Assembly (NCBI RefSeq): GCF_022201045.2
Contig: NC_068556.1
Span: 18,953,501 to 19,017,500, forward strand
Direction of reading: 5' to 3'
From: Citrus sinensis
Lineage: Eukaryota > Streptophyta > Magnoliopsida > Sapindales > Rutaceae
Length of the DNA stretch: 64,000 bases
Below, one piece after another: positions 32,655 through 45,500 of this stretch (positions within the stretch are counted from its first letter, which is position 1; every line of letters starts with the position of its first letter). The translations under genes were made by a program, and so were the position numbers. A model generated the notes under the pieces. The model saw only the letters and a program-made list of their open reading frames with translations, was not told the DNA's origin and searched no databases.

Positions 32655-33615
32655 TAGGGATGGCAATGGGGAGGGGAGGAGAGGGGACCGATCTCCCCGT
32701 ACCCATCCCTGATATTTTGCGTATATCCCCGTCCCCTCCCCATCCCTATCAGAATTACTTAAGAGAATCTTCATCCCCTCCCCGAATAATAACAGGGGAT
32801 CCGCGAGGGTTCCCGAATAACTAATACATTTTTTTTTCGATTTTGAGTTAATCATATTAAAATAAAAAATTCAAATAAAAGTAAAGTTCGAAATATATCT
32901 TACATTAATATTTATTACAAAAGTCGCATACATTAAATTAGTAAGTAACGCAACATGCAAGGAATACAAACTTCTTTTACAAACTATCATGAACAAATTA
33001 ATAGTTTAATACAAAATTGTTACAAATAAAATCGAATTTAGATTCAAAACTAACTTTTTCAATAGTAGCGTGGGCACTTTATAAATGTGGACTATTCCCT
33101 TTACAACACAATAGTTAAATCGGAGCAAATCAAAAGCAAATATTATATTAGAATAGATTAGATTAGATATTAAAATTGTGATTCGTTGTGGGCAATTATA
33201 ATATCTAAAAATAAATAAAAAATATATTTAAGTTTAAAATATTTAAAGAATATTAAAATTAAAAAAATATTTAGCTAATAGAATCTACTCGGTCTTTTTA
33301 ATGTCCTAAATAAAAATTTAAGACTTTAATTAGTTAATTAGGCCTAAAAGTTTAATAATATAAATATTTTGATTTTTTTTATTTTTACCAATATTTATAA
33401 TTTTATAATTTATTTACTAGTAATTTTAAAAAATTAAAATGGGAAAATGGGTAAGGGATGGGGATTCCACCTCATCCCCGTCTCCTCCCCAAATAAGAAA
33501 TTAGATAAAAAAAAATTTTCGTCTCTTCTTCGAATAAGAAATTGGGTATAAAATTATCCCCATCAGAAAGAATTCCCGAGAGTACCCGTCCCCGTGGGGA
33601 TTTTTGCCATCCCTA
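32655..33615 (-). mobile_element. hAT deletion derivative, TAGGGATGGCAA family
   Basis: 961 bp with TAGGGATGGCAA ends and GC-rich subterminal regions (GGGGAGGGGA, CCCCGTCCCC). The flanking 8-mers GGGGAAAT (32647-32654) and GGAGAAAT (33616-33623) differ at one base. Both ends match the element at 54632-55618 in the opposite orientation, but the interior is AT-rich and lacks the transposase remnant of that copy. It lies about 350 bp upstream of the RPL14 start codon. Confidence 0.9.
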
Positions 33616-33809
33616 GGAGAAATTGAGTTGCCGGCTAAATTAAAAAATAATAATAATAAGCCTTTGTGTTTTATAATTGTAATGAATTTCAAGATGAAAT
33701 CAGGCTTATTTAGAAGGTAAGTGGGGGGCAATTAGGTTATTCTTTTGGGCGTCAATAATTTAAGCGCACCCGGCTCAAACCCGACTCCCAAAACCCAATA
33801 AAAAAAAAA

Positions 33810-33869
33810 AAACCCTAAATCGTTTGGTCCAAAACCCTTTATAAAAGCAGCGTAGTTAAAAAACCCTAG
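33810..33869 (+). promoter_or_regulatory. RPL14 promoter: two telo-boxes and a TATA box
   Basis: AAACCCTAA at 33810-33818, TTATAAAA at 33839-33846 and AAACCCTAG at 33861-33869. Telo-box motifs near the transcription start are typical of plant ribosomal protein genes and support growth-linked expression. Confidence 0.75.
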
Positions 33870-33957
33870 CTTCCGTTTGATCTCTACTCATCTCCGCCTC
33901 TCGCGCTACTGTCTTCCTCACACAGCCACACACCATCACCAACCAGAATCCCCAAAA

Positions 33958-35126
33958 ATGGTTCGTCTTTCTCTCCCCGTAACACTTTATTCCCCATTGA
34001 AGCTAAGTCGTTTTACATCTGATGTTATTTTTATTTATTTATTTATTTTGGCAGCCGTTCAAGAGGTACGTGGAGATCGGGAGGGTCGCCCTCGTCAACT
34101 ACGGCAAAGAATACGGCAGGCTCGTCGTCATCGTAGATGTCTTAGATCAGAACAGAGTATGCTTTCTCAATTTCTCTCTGTTTTTTCCAATTTTTTATTG
34201 AATAATTACATAAAAAATAATAATTTAATGCCTTACTTTTTCTTGCCTCTTTATGTTTTGCTTGTGCAGTATTTTTTTCTTTTGTCATACTTTAAGATTC
34301 ATTATATTAGTTGCCAATGCTTAGTTGGGTTCCTTAGTAAACAGTTCATTAGAGCTTGGAATGACTCATTTTGAGATTATGTCTTTGTATGAGGAATCAA
34401 TAATGTACTTTATCTGATTGGGTAAAAATACAAAAAACACGATTTGGGTTTATGGTTTTTTGGTGTGTTTGCTTGTCGAAAGTATTATCCTTTCTAAATA
34501 TTTAGAAATTTGGGTTTGACTTATTTCATGTTATTTTCATGTGGGGAAGTGGTGACTGGGAATTTGTTTATAATGCAGTTGCTTGTGTGTTTTGACAGGC
34601 TCTAGTTGATGCCCCTGATATGGTGAGAGGCCAAATGAACTTCAAGAGGCTTTCACTGACTGATATCAAAATTGACATTCCCCGTGTACCGAAGAAGAAG
34701 ACATTGATTGATGCTATGGAGAAGGCTGGTAGGGACTCTGTGTGTGTGTGTGTCTATATGTATATATATATGGAGAAAGTGTTGTTTCTGTTTTTAGTTT
34801 ATGCATGTTGATTTATTTTGCTATACTTGATGGCAGATGTTAAGAACAAGTGGGAAAGTAGCTCTTGGGGAAGAAAGCTGATTGTTCAGAAGAAGAGAGC
34901 ATCACTTAATGACTTTGACAGGTTCAAGCTTATGTTGGCCAAGATCAAGGTTGGTGATCCTTCGTGTATTTCTATGTTTGCTTGTACAAGTAGCGATTGA
35001 GTTTTCTATTAAGTACTTTCTTGAGACCTTTGGATGGAGCTAATAGGCCTTTCCATTGTGCATTTGCAGAAGGGAGGTTTGGTCAGGCAGGAGCTTGCTA
35101 AGCTGAAGAAGGAGAATGCAGCCTAA
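33958..35126 (+). CDS. RPL14: 60S ribosomal protein L14 (eL14)
   Basis: Five coding exons: 33958-33960 (only the ATG), 34055-34156, 34599-34728, 34837-34949 and 35070-35126. These total 405 bases, 134 aa, the plant L14 length. Landmarks are [17 protein letters not shown] (KOW-like start), [58 protein letters not shown] and [14 protein letters not shown], ending [10 protein letters not shown]. eL14 is a cytosolic large-subunit protein. The start codon is cut from the rest by the first intron (ATG|gttcgt ... ggcag|CCG), which is why no long frame starts here. All junctions hold frame and no lesions were seen. Confidence 0.95.
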
Positions 35127-37003
35127 TGTTATCCGATGTGTAGCTTCCAATTTTGTTGTGATGATGGCTAAATTTTCTTCAAGAACGTTTTACATTTATT
35201 TTTGTGTCAGTTCTGAGATTAAGACCAATTTAAGGAGATGCTTTTTATATTATGATACTGTAGTCAGTGTTACCTGCAAATCCTTCTTGTCTGCAGGCTT
35301 GTTTTACTTTTTAAGAATTTTTACATGGATGTATTATCATCTTGTGTTTCATTTGCTACTAATTTGAAAATTAGGAATGGTGGGGCCAATGATTTGTCTA
35401 ATTTATACGATATCATGATAATAGTGGCTATAATTATGATGAAAATATTTAGTCGTCGTGTTTACATTTCTAAGTGATTTAAGCTTTGATAAGGCTAGGT
35501 GGGTGTCAAAATTCTCTCAATCGTGCTTGTATTATGTTATTGATGTTAGTTCTAACTAGAGTCTGTACAAGGAGATGCTGAGTTGAGAGTTAAGGAACTG
35601 GAAGTTTTCATCATACTTCCCATCTTGTTTTCCCGTAACAAGCTTTCATATGGAGTAAATTCTGTACGGACAGTGCGGTGGAGCTCAGTCCCAGATAGCA
35701 TTGCTATTCTTAAGAGAAGACTACTAAGGTGAAGCAGAAGTGACATTGTTATGTGGTTGCAATAAAAATGCATTTTCGAGTTGTTTTGATCACATTATAG
35801 ACATTCGCCTATGCTTCCAGGGTGACGGCCTCAACTCCCCCATTTATGCCCGCATAATATGAGATTATCATCGAGCTCTATTCACATATGGTTGTTTACC
35901 TTTTTATGGATTTTTATAATACTGCTCTTCAAATGTTTTCACCTACAGTAAATTATGACATATGATGCGTAACTTTATATTTTTGATGTTCCAAAGTAAA
36001 GCAATGTGTCATCCGCTAAATTTGCATACCATATTTGGAATTGAATATACCAACTTGCGGCAATCAGCACATTATTAAAACAATGGCATCCGTACGATTG
36101 GAGTCAGCTCTACATTTAAGGTGTGCTTCTCACTAAAAATAATACATGGTATCTACTACTAGCATGCTGCATTCATTCATTGACTTAAACTAGGCAGGTA
36201 AAGCATGAATCATTGTGGCTAACATACTCATTTCAAATAAATTTTCCACCTATCTGACACTCACATATATTAAATTATGTAAATTACCCACCTAGCTAAC
36301 CAATTTAAAGCTATAGCCGAATAAATTTTGTTGCCCGATGTTCAATCTTCTTTATTGCAACTTCAGGTATTGTATAGCGTATGAATATTGTTAACATTAT
36401 GCATCAATCTTGTTCACTATAAGTTGAGCTGTATAACTGATTAAATCAGTATTTGTTAAACAGCTTATTCAACAATTTATTAGTTGATAAAATCCTGATG
36501 GTATTAATTTCAAAGTAAAATGGGAGTCTTTAGTTGACCACCGTGGTAAAATTTATGGCAACAAAGACTGAGAGAGCAGCATAAGTGAGTGGGATGTCAA
36601 TTTCATGTGCAGAGTGTTCCGTGTATGTATTTATATTTCCTCTTGTTTATAATCTTTCCACAATTCCACTCTCATGACGAGTCACTTAGAAAAGTATTAG
36701 AATGGCTTTTGACTCCAAACAAAAGATAAAATGGAAGTTGACAGTTACATGTTCAATTTGGCTCAACAGAATAATCAAAGCTCATAAATTTTCTCATTAA
36801 ATACATTAACCTAAACGCAAAGCTTCCAGTGAATAGCCTCATCATCTTTTGATTCTTTTCAAAACTTTGAATTAACTTCAAATACCTCCTCCTCTTAATC
36901 ATATCACCAAACCGAAAAGACTAGAAGGTCCAAGGCTTATTCTCGGCAAACTTTGAAAATATTATTGGAATACAAGATACTTCTCAAAATTCAGAAAATA
37001 AAC
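35127..37003. other. Intergenic between RPL14 and the PP2C-like gene
   Basis: RPL14 3' UTR, then AT-rich sequence. No gene or bounded repeat recognised. The final 300 bp should hold the promoter of the PP2C-like gene. Confidence 0.45.
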
Positions 37004-38810
37004 ATGGGACTCAGAGATCTTCATCTCAAGCTCAAGGTAAGCTTATCATATTCATTTTCGCATGTTCTTGATTCTTTCATAAACAAAATCTGTAAGGTTG
37101 GAGTTCCTGGATAATCATTTTCATTCTTGGGCACATATTGCTACAATCTTTCACATGCTACGCGTACGAAAATGTAAAATAAAAAATATTTTTTTCAACT
37201 GGTTGGCAATGTTTTAATTGATCAAGAATCAGGATTTTGAAGTAATTTCGTCAAAAATCATACTAATCTTTCACTATCTTGAAGTTGGCATCAAAGGGCT
37301 TATTTGCACTCATGTGTTTTGCATGATTGGGCAGGCATTTCGGCTGAGAAGGCTTCTCATAGGAGCTGGTCCAAGCAAGAAAAGACAGTATGGGAATGCA
37401 AAGAAGCAATCATGGATGACGCCAATATCTCACGGCTATCATGTTGTTGAGGATCAGTCGTGTAGAGGCGACCTGGATGTGTCTGACTGTGACTCAGTTG
37501 TTGTACAAAGAGAGCAACTGGATGAAATTGAGTTGTGGTTTTTTGGAGTTTTTGATGCTCAAGTCGGGGACTCAGTGGCCAGGTTCATGCAATCCCATTT
37601 CTTTGATAGAAAGCTCAAGCCGGTAAGTAATGTATGTTCGTATGCTTCTTGGTCAAGTTATGTATTTAATCAGCATTAGTCTCTCTTGACAATCATTGCC
37701 ACCAGTCAAGCTATATAATCTTTTCGTGATATCAAGAGTAAACTTCTTCATTTAGCTTGTTTGTCGAAGATATGATTCTGTTTTGTGAAAATGAATCAAC
37801 AGATTTCATTCCCATTGCTCCAATCCCTATTCCAGCTTTATTGTGACATTACACTGCATTTTCACTTTTGCAGTCTCAAATCAGGAGAAAGAGCAAAGAT
37901 ACACTGAAAAAGGCGTATCTTGGTGCACGAGCTAAGGCCAGAGATGCAGAGAAAGCAGATGAGAAATGGAGAGCAGGTTCAGCATCTGTGATGGTGATCA
38001 ATGGAGAAAAGCTTGTTATAGCCAACATGGGTGAGTACAGAGCTGTTGTGTGTAGAGATGGTGTAGCTCATCAGATAAGCAGTGGACGCCAGCATACAGC
38101 TAAAAGACATTGGTCTCGAAAACTCTTTTCAGGTAGAAGCACGTCTTACTCTTATCTATCCGCATATACGTTTTGTTACTTTTCTGGCAACAATGGACAT
38201 TTCACCCAGAAATATTTTGCATAGTTAAAAAACCCAGAGACGAGTGACTCATCATGACCAAATGGTCGTAAAAACCCATAGATTTACTGTTCTTTAGAAC
38301 TTGTTTTACTTAAACCTGCGCAGAAGCATTCTGTGAATGCCAATATCTGATTTTGGGTGCTCTGTTTGTGCCGACAGTACGTATATTAGCTTGCGACTCA
38401 GGCAATTATGCAACAGGAACTAAGCACTCTAAAGGCTCAGAGCTTGCAGTTGGAGCTGAAAAGATTGACTCAGATACTGAATTTGTCCTCATAGCAAGCA
38501 CCGGCATATGGGAGGTAAGAATCATTCGTTGGGCATTTCCTCTAATCCTTGGTTTCATGCTTCATAACTAAATCATCCGAAGGGAGTGTAGAAAAGCAGC
38601 ATATCCTTTTCCTCCTTCCATTTCACAAATGAAAGAGGAATTGATTAGTTCGTTTGCATACTGTTTGTCCAGGTAATGAAAAATCAAGAAGCTGTGAGTC
38701 TTATCAGGCACATAGGAGATGCACAAGAAGCTGCCGAGTGCTTAGCAAAAGAGGCACTAACTAGAATGAGCAGAAGTAACATTTCTTGCGTAGTCGTCCG
38801 TTTTGATTAA
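37004..38810 (+). CDS. PP2C-like protein lacking catalytic residues (putative pseudophosphatase)
   Basis: Five exons: 37004-37036, 37335-37622, 37874-38132, 38378-38514 and 38673-38810. These sum to 855 bases, 284 aa. The fold is recognisable from HGYHVVEDQS, ELWFFGVFDAQVGD, KWRAGSASVMVINGEKLVIANMG, FVLIASTGIWEV and SCVVVRF. Key positions have changed: the FDGHGG metal loop is FDAQVG (84-89), the GDSRAV loop is GEYRAV (about 160), the ASDGLWD aspartate is threonine (IASTGIWE, about 235), and the final acidic position before SCVVV is Asn. Active PP2Cs need these acidic residues to hold the two metal ions, so catalysis is unlikely. The frame is intact and all splice sites are good, so the gene looks maintained. 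It resembles the plant group annotated as PP2C-like protein 44; that assignment is from memory. Confidence 0.87.
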
Positions 38811-39292
38811 TGGATACCATGTTTTGTTTAGATTTTTGCAGCCCTCTATGTACTGATAGCCAAACTATAATATGCAATATCAACTACAACCATATATCCA
38901 ATTTGATGATACAGCAGGCTATTGCAACAAAAAGAGCCCCAAGTACTGTGTAATGGAGAACAGTGCACTTTAATTTTCCACTTCAAAGTCCAAATGCTTT
39001 CTATTTGTCTATGGTCATATGACACGCACCTGCAAATGAAGGGAAGACATAATTGATGGGCAGGATTCTTGCAATCCTTGCTTGTTACATTATTCTTTTG
39101 AAATGCCCAAGAGAAATGAGCTATTTTCCTGTCACAAATGCTCACAGTTCCGTTAGCACTGGAAAAGACAAAAAAGTTAATTGCACTTGGAAGCAATATC
39201 TGATAGGTCACCCTCCCATAGAATACTTGTGGTTGTATGAAAAGCTAAGTTTATATAATATTAGAAAGAAGCTAAAAATTGAAACATTAAAT

Positions 39293-39396
39293 AAAATGTA
39301 CAAGAGGTCTAAGGTTCAAAACCTCGCACGTGGGTGGGGAAAGAGTTGGTTGCCATTAGATTATAACTTCAGGGAAAAAAAAAAGCGAAAAAAAAA
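39293..39396 (+). mobile_element. 5'-truncated SINE-like insertion
   Basis: An insertion of 104 bp with a B-box GGTTCAAAACC (39314-39324) and an A-rich tail (from about 39374). It is flanked by an 11-bp direct repeat GAAACATTAAA at 39282-39292 and 39397-39407. It falls between the convergent PP2C-like and CIP7-like genes. Confidence 0.75.
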
Positions 39397-39589
39397 GAAA
39401 CATTAAAACATAAAAAACACCAAATGTACAAACACCAATTTTTTACAACATGAACGATAATGTGATTTTTTCTCATTGTAAAACAGGAAAATACGTAAAC
39501 GTGAAACCTGTAACAATTCACAGACAAAAGATTTAAATGTTTCCACTTGCTGCTTCCTCACCTTCAGCTCCAATATAGCATCCAGATTA

Positions 39590-42500
39590 TCAAGTTGTCA
39601 CCTTCTTCTCGCTATTCTTGCTTCGAAAGGGTGACAACAAGGAGAAAGATCGAGAAGCTGCAACCATAAGAATAGAACTCTTGATACCCATCCACATTCA
39701 TTCTAGTAACATATAATATTTGGGAAGAGAAGACAAATTATGAACAGCATCAGTGAGATAAATGCAATAGGAAAACTTACACTTTTGTGGAGTAGATGCA
39801 GCTGTAGGGGTTTCGTCTTGAGATATGAGATTTTTCAAAGTATGAACTGAGGGTGACAACAAAATTGATGGTCAGGTTCTAAAGAAAATATATAATTATG
39901 AGTTTACACTAATGTTTCATATCTCAGAACTTCAGACATTTCCAAATTGCATTATTACTTACGGTTACTCAATCTTCATTCATGTATAGGGAGGTCCTAA
40001 TTGATAAAGCTAATTTCTAGAGTTCATTTCTATAAGCCACATGTCCCATGTGAACATTGCTTACAGTTACTCAATCTTCATTCATGTATAGGGAGGTCCT
40101 AATTGATAAAGCTAATTTCTAGAGTTCATTTCTATAAGCCACATGTCCCATGTGAACATTGCAAAATTTTCCTAGTAAAATATAAGCAACTTCTCATGCT
40201 ACATTTTCTTCTTTGAACAAATTGACTTTCCTGTACCAAAAGTGACTTAAGTTGTGACACAAAAATAGGTCTCCGTAACATTCCTGTGCATTGTGAATAA
40301 TCTAGACATCTAGTTCAAATTGCACATCCGAAGATAAATCTGCAATTCAAGGATTCTAACCAATTTTGAATATATTGGAAAATGCAAATAATATGATATT
40401 ACTAATAATGCTCTTGTTTCATTACCATAATCATTTAACTTCAAATTGAAAAATGGAGGCTAAATAATATGTGATTGTTTCTGCAATTTTCCTTTTGTAT
40501 TGATTAGATACACGACTATCTAGCATTTTGAATATCTTTGTCGTCAGAATGCACAAGGATCAAGTATATTGTAATTACCTTCTATAGCAGCATCATCTGT
40601 CTCAGAATTAATAAAACTAATGCTGTCAGAGTCAATATTGCGGTCCCCAGTACTTGAGCTATGATTCTTTTTTCCAAACTTCAACAGTCGTCTAAACCCT
40701 TTTGATGACTCCTTTGTCTGAGGCTTATCTAATGCTTCCGGAATCTTTTCTAATTTCATATTGTTACCATCGGACACACGAGCTTTAACCATCTCTGTTC
40801 CAGCCACAATAGATGTGGGTGCTCTTCCATACTCTGAATTTCTAGTACATGGATCTTCCAAAGAAGAGACCCGAGCATATGGTGCTTGATATGGTTTTTC
40901 ACTAACACTAACGCTTGGAAATTTTGGTGTTTCCTTCTCTGCATCATCAGAGTATGCTGCTGTGACCTAGAAACAGAAAAAGTAACAGAATCAGATAATC
41001 AAGAAAATCAGCATTGCTGCCAAACGGAGGCTCAACCAATTAGAAAAAATATGTTTGATATTTATAGATACGTCAAAATCTTGTTCAATTGTTAAGATGA
41101 AAAAGAAAATTGTAAAAACAGATCAACACAGTAACCACATTTTCTTTTTCAACTATAACAAACTTAAAAATAAGTTTGTAAACAGTGTTCACACTGTTTT
41201 CGAGACTGATTGCACATTCAGAATAATCAAGCAAAACAAACACCAATTAAATTTGTTTAAAAAAAATTTAATCACTTTCAGTTTTAATCAATATTACCAT
41301 GCCTCTTAATTTTCAGAATGGCAACATTGAATACTCATAAGTAGGGATGGCAAAATCCTCCACGGGTTTGGGGCTCCATGGAGCCCCACCCCAAATGGGG
41401 AAAATTTTTAATAATTTTTGGAGAATGGGGTGGGGAGTGGGGGAAAAATAATCCCCAAATTGTTAACGGGTGGGGTTTGGTATTGCACTCCCCACCCCAC
41501 CCCCACCCCCACCCCAATCCCCATTATATATAAATATGTTTTTAATTCTTATTTAATAATTGTTATTTTATCAACTATAATGTCAATTAATATTTTTTTA
41601 ATTTTTATGTAATATAAATAGAATATGAATAAAAGAAAACCCTACAATATTTTCAACTTTAAAACATTATTATATTTTTTTTTCTCTTTTAAGGAGCTGC
41701 TCTCTTTAAATATTTTTCACTTTTAATATCATTTTAAGATATTATTTCAAATTTTTAGAGATTTTTTTAAAAAATTTCAATATTTTATAATATGGTAATG
41801 ATTTTATTTTAAGTCTCTAATTTTTAATTTACTAAAATCATATTTTTATATCTACTATAAAATAAGTAAATGGGAAATGAGGTGAGGATGGGGGAATCAT
41901 TCTCCACGTGGGGATTCTCCATCCCCAACCCACTAAATTTATTGGGGAATGGGGTGGGGAATGGAGGCAAAAATTTTTAATGGGGTGGGGAATGGGGTAG
42001 GCATCCCCACCCCCACCCCGCCCCATTGCCATCCCTACTCATAAGTGCATCTGATAGGCAGTCGGTTGTCATCAACTTCAAGTGGGATTTTACAGATCTT
42101 ACCAATCCTATCTCATAGGCAGCCGGTTGCTCCTGTAATTGGTCTTCAATGTGTGCTTTATCAACTTCAACCACAGTTAGTAGTGACACTGGCGCACGAA
42201 TAGCAACATAATCTGACACGGCCTCATTTTTCTCCCCTGTTCTGTAATCATCACTGTTTTGCTTCTGAAACCCCATATTTTCCTCTCTTGTATTTACAAC
42301 AGGAATGGAAGGTCTCTCGGATTCAAGCATCACAACAGTCTTCTCAATTACCAAATTGTCATCTGCATCGCTATGATATGAAATTTTGTCCTTATTTCTC
42401 TTCAATTCAGCACCTTCAGAAGTGGAATCAGACTTGGTCCCATTTACCTTTTGTACAAGTTCTTTTCCTGCTGGTTTGCTGTGGGCAACAGCAGGTTCTT

Positions 42501-45500
42501 TAGATTTTCTAATTTTCAGTTCTGGAAGGGAAGCAGCCTTGCTTTTATCATGGTTCATGATTGCAGATATTTTCTTAGTCTCAGACCCATCAGATGCTTT
42601 AGGTTTTGATACCGGTTCAGCGCTTCGTGCCTTTACAGAAGAAACATGCTGACTACTGCTCATTTTCGGCTCAGATAATCTTCTAATTCTTGCCATGGAT
42701 ACCTTGGTATCGGGTGTAACAACAGCGTTCTCTTTCTTTGGTTCAGGCAATGATGATACCGAGCGGGTCAACCTATTTCCACCAGAGTGGCTTCCAATAT
42801 TTAATTTGGTGGGCTTAGATGCTTTGTGAGAATCAATGGATCCCGCAGAACCAGTTCTGATGGGAACCCTCTGCAGGGGCGAAGACGATCCGGGTTCTGA
42901 ATCACTGAACTTTGAACTTCTTTTAGCACTTGGAGATAGCTTTGTTGGTAATTGTTTTCTGGTTTGCTGTGAGGACAAAGTTGATTGAGTGGTGGTTGAA
43001 CTACCCCTAGCAGCAATTCTCTTTTGCCTCTCTATCTTTAAGGCTTCTAGTCGTTTAGCCTCTTCCTCTTCCTGAAAAAATAAATGAATAAAATGAATAA
43101 GAGAATATTGGTATCCATTGAACTAAACATGCCAGTGTGGGAGACTCTGAAGTCGTGCCAAAAAGAAAATACTTCTCTGATGTAACTGGCTATATGAACA
43201 GGAATATCCTGCTTTCCCACAAGTGCTTTTATATTTTCAATTCAGATCTAAGTGTTCAAATAATAGTTAGCAAAGTACCTTCTGTTTCTTTAATTTCTGC
43301 ATATCAGCTTTAAAGGTTCTTAGCTTCTCAGCACGTACTCTTGCTTCATCCAAAGGACTCAATTTTGAAGGCTTTCCTTTCCTTATTGGCCCCACGATTT
43401 TCTTCTTATCCGAAGTATCCATAAGTTTTGATTTCCGGTCCTTGTCTATCTTCTTGGACCCTTGCTTGACATCAGTTTCAGACTGCTTGTTTTTCTTATT
43501 CTGTGAAGCACCTTCAGCTTGCATTTCATAATCTAAAGCAGGGTCATAACCTATTAAACCTTTTTCTGCTCCACGCTCGGGCAGCAAAGTTAATTCATCT
43601 GGCTCATAACCGAAAGCCCTATTAGATGTGTTTTCTGACTTCTGATAAGATGATGGGAACTCAGAATCCATATCAATAGCATTTCTTCCATCAGTTACAA
43701 CTTCATCTGGCAAAACTGATCTCAATGGAACTATGTAGGAATCATCATCCATGTTATTCGATGAGCTTCTATCCCAATTATTAGTCACTCGCTCAAAACG
43801 ATTAACAGCTAATGAGTCAGATGGAGAGTTTGCAAGAGCTGATTGTCTATGAATTATAAAATCATCAGTTGTGGTCCTCCTATATCCACCCCTCCTGCCA
43901 TCTATTTCTGTTGATTGTAGATTGATTTGACCATCCGTGAACCTTCTACCATCACCAGATTGACCCACTCGTCCTGAGATCAATAATTCATCATTTGATG
44001 TCTTAGGCATGCGAGCAATTTTTCCACTAAACTTATCAATGTCTGCTATATTTTCTTGATGATATTCACCAGCATCTCGACCATTAGAAATTAAAGGGTC
44101 ATCACCAACTGTGCTTTGTCGCCTTCTTGCTCGAACACCCTTTTCCATTGCAAACATGCCTTTATCAACAGCACGATCCTCTTCATCAGCACCTCTAAGC
44201 AGATAATTTTGAAATGCATGCCACTGACCACCATCTTCCTCCTTCATCTTACCTGTTCCTTCCATGTTGAATGAATTTGAGGCATCCCCAGATTTTATAT
44301 GACTTTCTTTTATTTTTGAAGATCTTGAAGAACTTTTATGCTTCATCTTTGGTGTACTGACCTCCGTGTCTCCATCTTCTTCATCGGTTTCGGAGTTTGA
44401 AGCTGATTGTGATTCACTACCTGAAGAGTTTTGCCTGTTTGCAGTAATGTAATTAATGTTCCGAATGACAACCTTGCCAGATTGCTTTTTACCTGATCGA
44501 CTAGCCTTCTTTCTCGAAGATTCTCTGTCCAGTTCTGCATCATCCTGAGATTTTACCTTCGATGCGTCCATCTCCCAAGTTTGTAATTCAGTATTGCTAT
44601 CCCCACTATCCATGGAATGCCTTCTCTGTCTCATTCTTTGACCGGCATTTTGTCTAGGATCCTCCATTGGTGGATAAGGTGGATGAAAATATCCACTATT
44701 TGCAGGATAGTAAGCCATGCCCTGCATAGGATACCCCTGAAATACTGGTAGTGCACCTGGCGGAGAATGGATAGGCCAGGGAGGGAACATGGAATGTGGA
44801 AACTGCCCTTGAAGATATTCTTGATTGCCGGCTGGTTGCTGATTTATAGTAGGCTTCTCATCTGACATTAAAAATTTTTCAACTCAACTTTTGAAGACAA
44901 CAAGGATGAATAAAATACCATAAAATTGAAATACAAATGACACATTCCAAGACATAGCCAAAAGTTGCAATAGGACATTCAAAACTTTCATATTATATAA
45001 ACATGTGGTTATGGGACATTTCCCAGGTCCTGGGACACCTTTCAGGTTGTTGGACCTGTGTGGCAGCTCTATTCTTTTAAAGTACCAACTCAGCACCTCA
45101 TGTAAATCTTGACACCAGCATCCACATGAGTGCCCCTGGTACATGCATAGAGGGCTTCTGGAATATTATTATAACCAAAAAAAAATGGAGCTGTACAGCT
45201 ATTACCATACTATCTTATGAATTAAGAAATTAAGAAATCAAGAAATCAAGACACGAGGCGTCCATAAATGCAAAAGAAATTCTAGATTATTTTATAGATA
45301 AAAAGAAAATGATTAATGGTCTTTCCATGCTGAGAAAAAGCTATGATTTATTTTCCCACTTTGTAGGGACACATAAAGAATAAGATCCTCAAACATTAGG
45401 CGGGCATGAGCTATGAAGTGTTTGCCTCTGCAAAGGAAACTTAATTGTTTATATCAAGGGACAGATCTAAGAATCAAAGCGCTGTTTTTCCATTCTATTT

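Noticed and set aside
41335-42032. Gly/Pro/His-rich frames in both directions
   Set aside because: Products of the GC-rich hAT ends; the frame 41977-42978 runs from the true CIP7-like exon into the intron.
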